From: Lachnospiraceae bacterium
GTDB lineage: Bacteria; Bacillota; Clostridia; Lachnospirales; Lachnospiraceae
Assembly (NCBI GenBank): GCA_015057635.1
Contig: SVEB01000007.1
Location: forward strand, 1-33,816
Reading direction: 5' to 3'
DNA: 33,816 bases
The position numbers were made by a program, and so were the translations under genes. Under the pieces are notes generated by a model. The model ran no database searches. It was not told the origin of the DNA and worked only from the letters and a program-made list of their open reading frames with translations. Within the stretch, counting starts at the first letter, position 1; every line of letters starts with the position of its first letter. Below, piece by piece: positions 32,939-33,816 of the stretch.

Positions 32939-33816
32939 CGATCTCATCACCTCCGCCTCTGGAAATGATGATTTCCGCAGAGTCTTCTAATTTTCTAATA
33001 ATATTAACAATCTTCTGCTGTGCCTCTTCGACATCTTTAAGACGTACAGGTCCCATGAATTCCATGTCTTCCTTGATCATAGCAGCAAGACGTTTGGACA
33101 GGTTGTTAAAGATAACATTCTGTACTTCTTCATTGGTGCTCTTAAGAGCGATAGCAAGTTCGTTATTATCCACATCACGAAGTACTCTCTGAATAGACTT
33201 ATCATCAAGAGAAAGAATATCTTCGAATACAAACATCTTTCTGCGGATTTCATCAGCAAGTTCTGGTTCTTCCACTTCGAGAGTTTCCATAATGTGTTTT
33301 TCTGTACCGCGGTCAACTGTATTTAAGATTTCTACGATAGAATCCACACCGCCTGCAATTGTGTAATCCTGATTTACTAAGGATGCAAGCTTGCGTTCTA
33401 ATACCTTTTCCACTTCCTTGATTACATCTGGTGATGTACGGTCCATCTGCGCGATACGCTTCGCTACATCCGCCTGTTTTTCCGGACTTAAGGAAGAGAT
33501 GATCGTTGCAGACTGACTAGAGGATAAGTAGGATAAAATAAGCGCAATAGTCTGAGGATGTTCATCCTGAATGAAGTTTAACAGCTGACTCGCATCTGTC
33601 TTACGAACAAATTCGAACGGACGAACCTGTAAGGAAGCGGTAAGTCTTCCGATAACGTCCATCGCCTTTTCTGCACCGAGTGCCTTCTCCAAAACTTCTT
33701 TGGCGTATCCGACACCACCTTCGGCAATATACTGCTGTGCAAGACAAATCTCGTAAAACTCATCCATTACCAAATCTTTTTCTGCCGGTGAAATACTTCT
33801 TGTATTGGCTATTTCC
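32931..33816 (-). CDS. fliG: Motor switch protein FliG, 5' end beyond the window
   Basis: FliG is the C-ring protein on which MotA generates torque. The frame is open to the right edge, giving about 294 residues from EIANTRSISPAEKD onward; roughly the first 40 residues lie outside. The middle domain has the EHPQTIALILSYL motif. The C-terminal torque domain has RRKMFVFEDILSLDDKSIQR followed by VLRDVDNNELAIALK with charged residues in place. The protein ends with a Gly-rich GGGDEIVV tail. An internal TTG or ATG near 33767-33773 should not be taken as the start. Confidence 0.96.
   Translation of the reverse strand, partial: EIANTRSISPAEKDLVMDEFYEICLAQQYIAEGGVGYAKEVLEKALGAEKAMDVIGRLTASLQVRPFEFVRKTDASQLLNFIQDEHPQTIALILSYLSSSQSATIISSLSPEKQADVAKRIAQMDRTSPDVIKEVEKVLERKLASLVNQDYTIAGGVDSIVEILNTVDRGTEKHIMETLEVEEPELADEIRRKMFVFEDILSLDDKSIQRVLRDVDNNELAIALKSTNEEVQNVIFNNLSKRLAAMIKEDMEFMGPVRLKDVEEAQQKIVNIIRKLEDSAEIIISRGGGDEIVV
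32946..32954 (-). promoter_or_regulatory. Ribosome binding site that decides the fliH start
   Basis: GGAGGTGAT on the minus strand lies inside the end of fliG and is seven bases before the TTG at 32938. It is a full match to the anti-Shine-Dalgarno complement. The ATG at 32947 overlaps this site and is therefore unlikely to be used. Confidence 0.7.

Noticed and set aside
1..33816. Novel defence, mobile or CRISPR system
   Set aside because: Almost all coding sequence is explained by flagellar, chemotaxis and translation genes; I saw no transposase, integrase, phage gene, direct repeat array or tRNA-flanked insertion.
1..33816. Internal sigma-28 promoters
   Set aside because: I looked for TAAA-N15-GCCGATAA-like sites on the minus strand and saw only partial matches inside genes; a scored motif search would be needed.

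Overview
The window is one end of a large flagellar and chemotaxis (fla/che) operon, followed by the translation genes rpsB and tsf. Every gene I can support lies on the minus strand, so transcription runs from high to low coordinates. Moderate GC content, strong AGGAGG-type ribosome binding sites, the FliY/CheC/CheD chemotaxis set and the protein sequences all point to a motile Gram-positive clostridium. Lachnospiraceae of the Roseburia/Agathobacter type is my best guess, but the genus is inferred rather than proven.

In transcription order: fliG (cut by the right edge), fliH, fliI, fliJ, a MotE/YlxF-like gene, fliK, flgD, a TIGR02530-type gene, flgE and flbD (switch, export ATPase, hook). 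Next come the stator and basal body genes motA, motB and fliL. These are followed by the switch genes fliM, fliY and cheY, and the export gate fliO, fliP, fliQ, fliR, flhB and flhA. The placement factors flhF and flhG follow, then a PilZ (YcgR-like) c-di-GMP receptor, the chemotaxis genes cheB, cheA, cheW, cheC and cheD, a small membrane protein, and the motility sigma factor fliA/sigD. The tail holds a FapA (DUF342) protein, a small lysine-rich protein, a SwrB/DUF6115-like membrane protein and a membrane-anchored MltG/YceG LysM-like domain protein. After a 369-base gap with a promoter and an inverted repeat come rpsB, a clear intrinsic terminator, and tsf (cut by the left edge).

The order is close to that of the Bacillus subtilis fla/che operon, including sigD, swrB, rpsB and tsf at the end. 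The visible differences are motA-motB between flbD and fliL, the PilZ gene between flhG and cheB, and a FapA block around sigD and the SwrB-like gene. Most genes overlap or are separated by fewer than 30 bases. Several longer internal gaps contain a strong hairpin without a U-tract, which I read as candidate mRNA processing or stability elements.

I did not find a mobile element, CRISPR array, defence system, tRNA or rRNA. The region is a well-known system. The points worth a second look are gene order, start codons and overlaps, intercistronic hairpins, the rpsB control region, and a few unusual protein segments.
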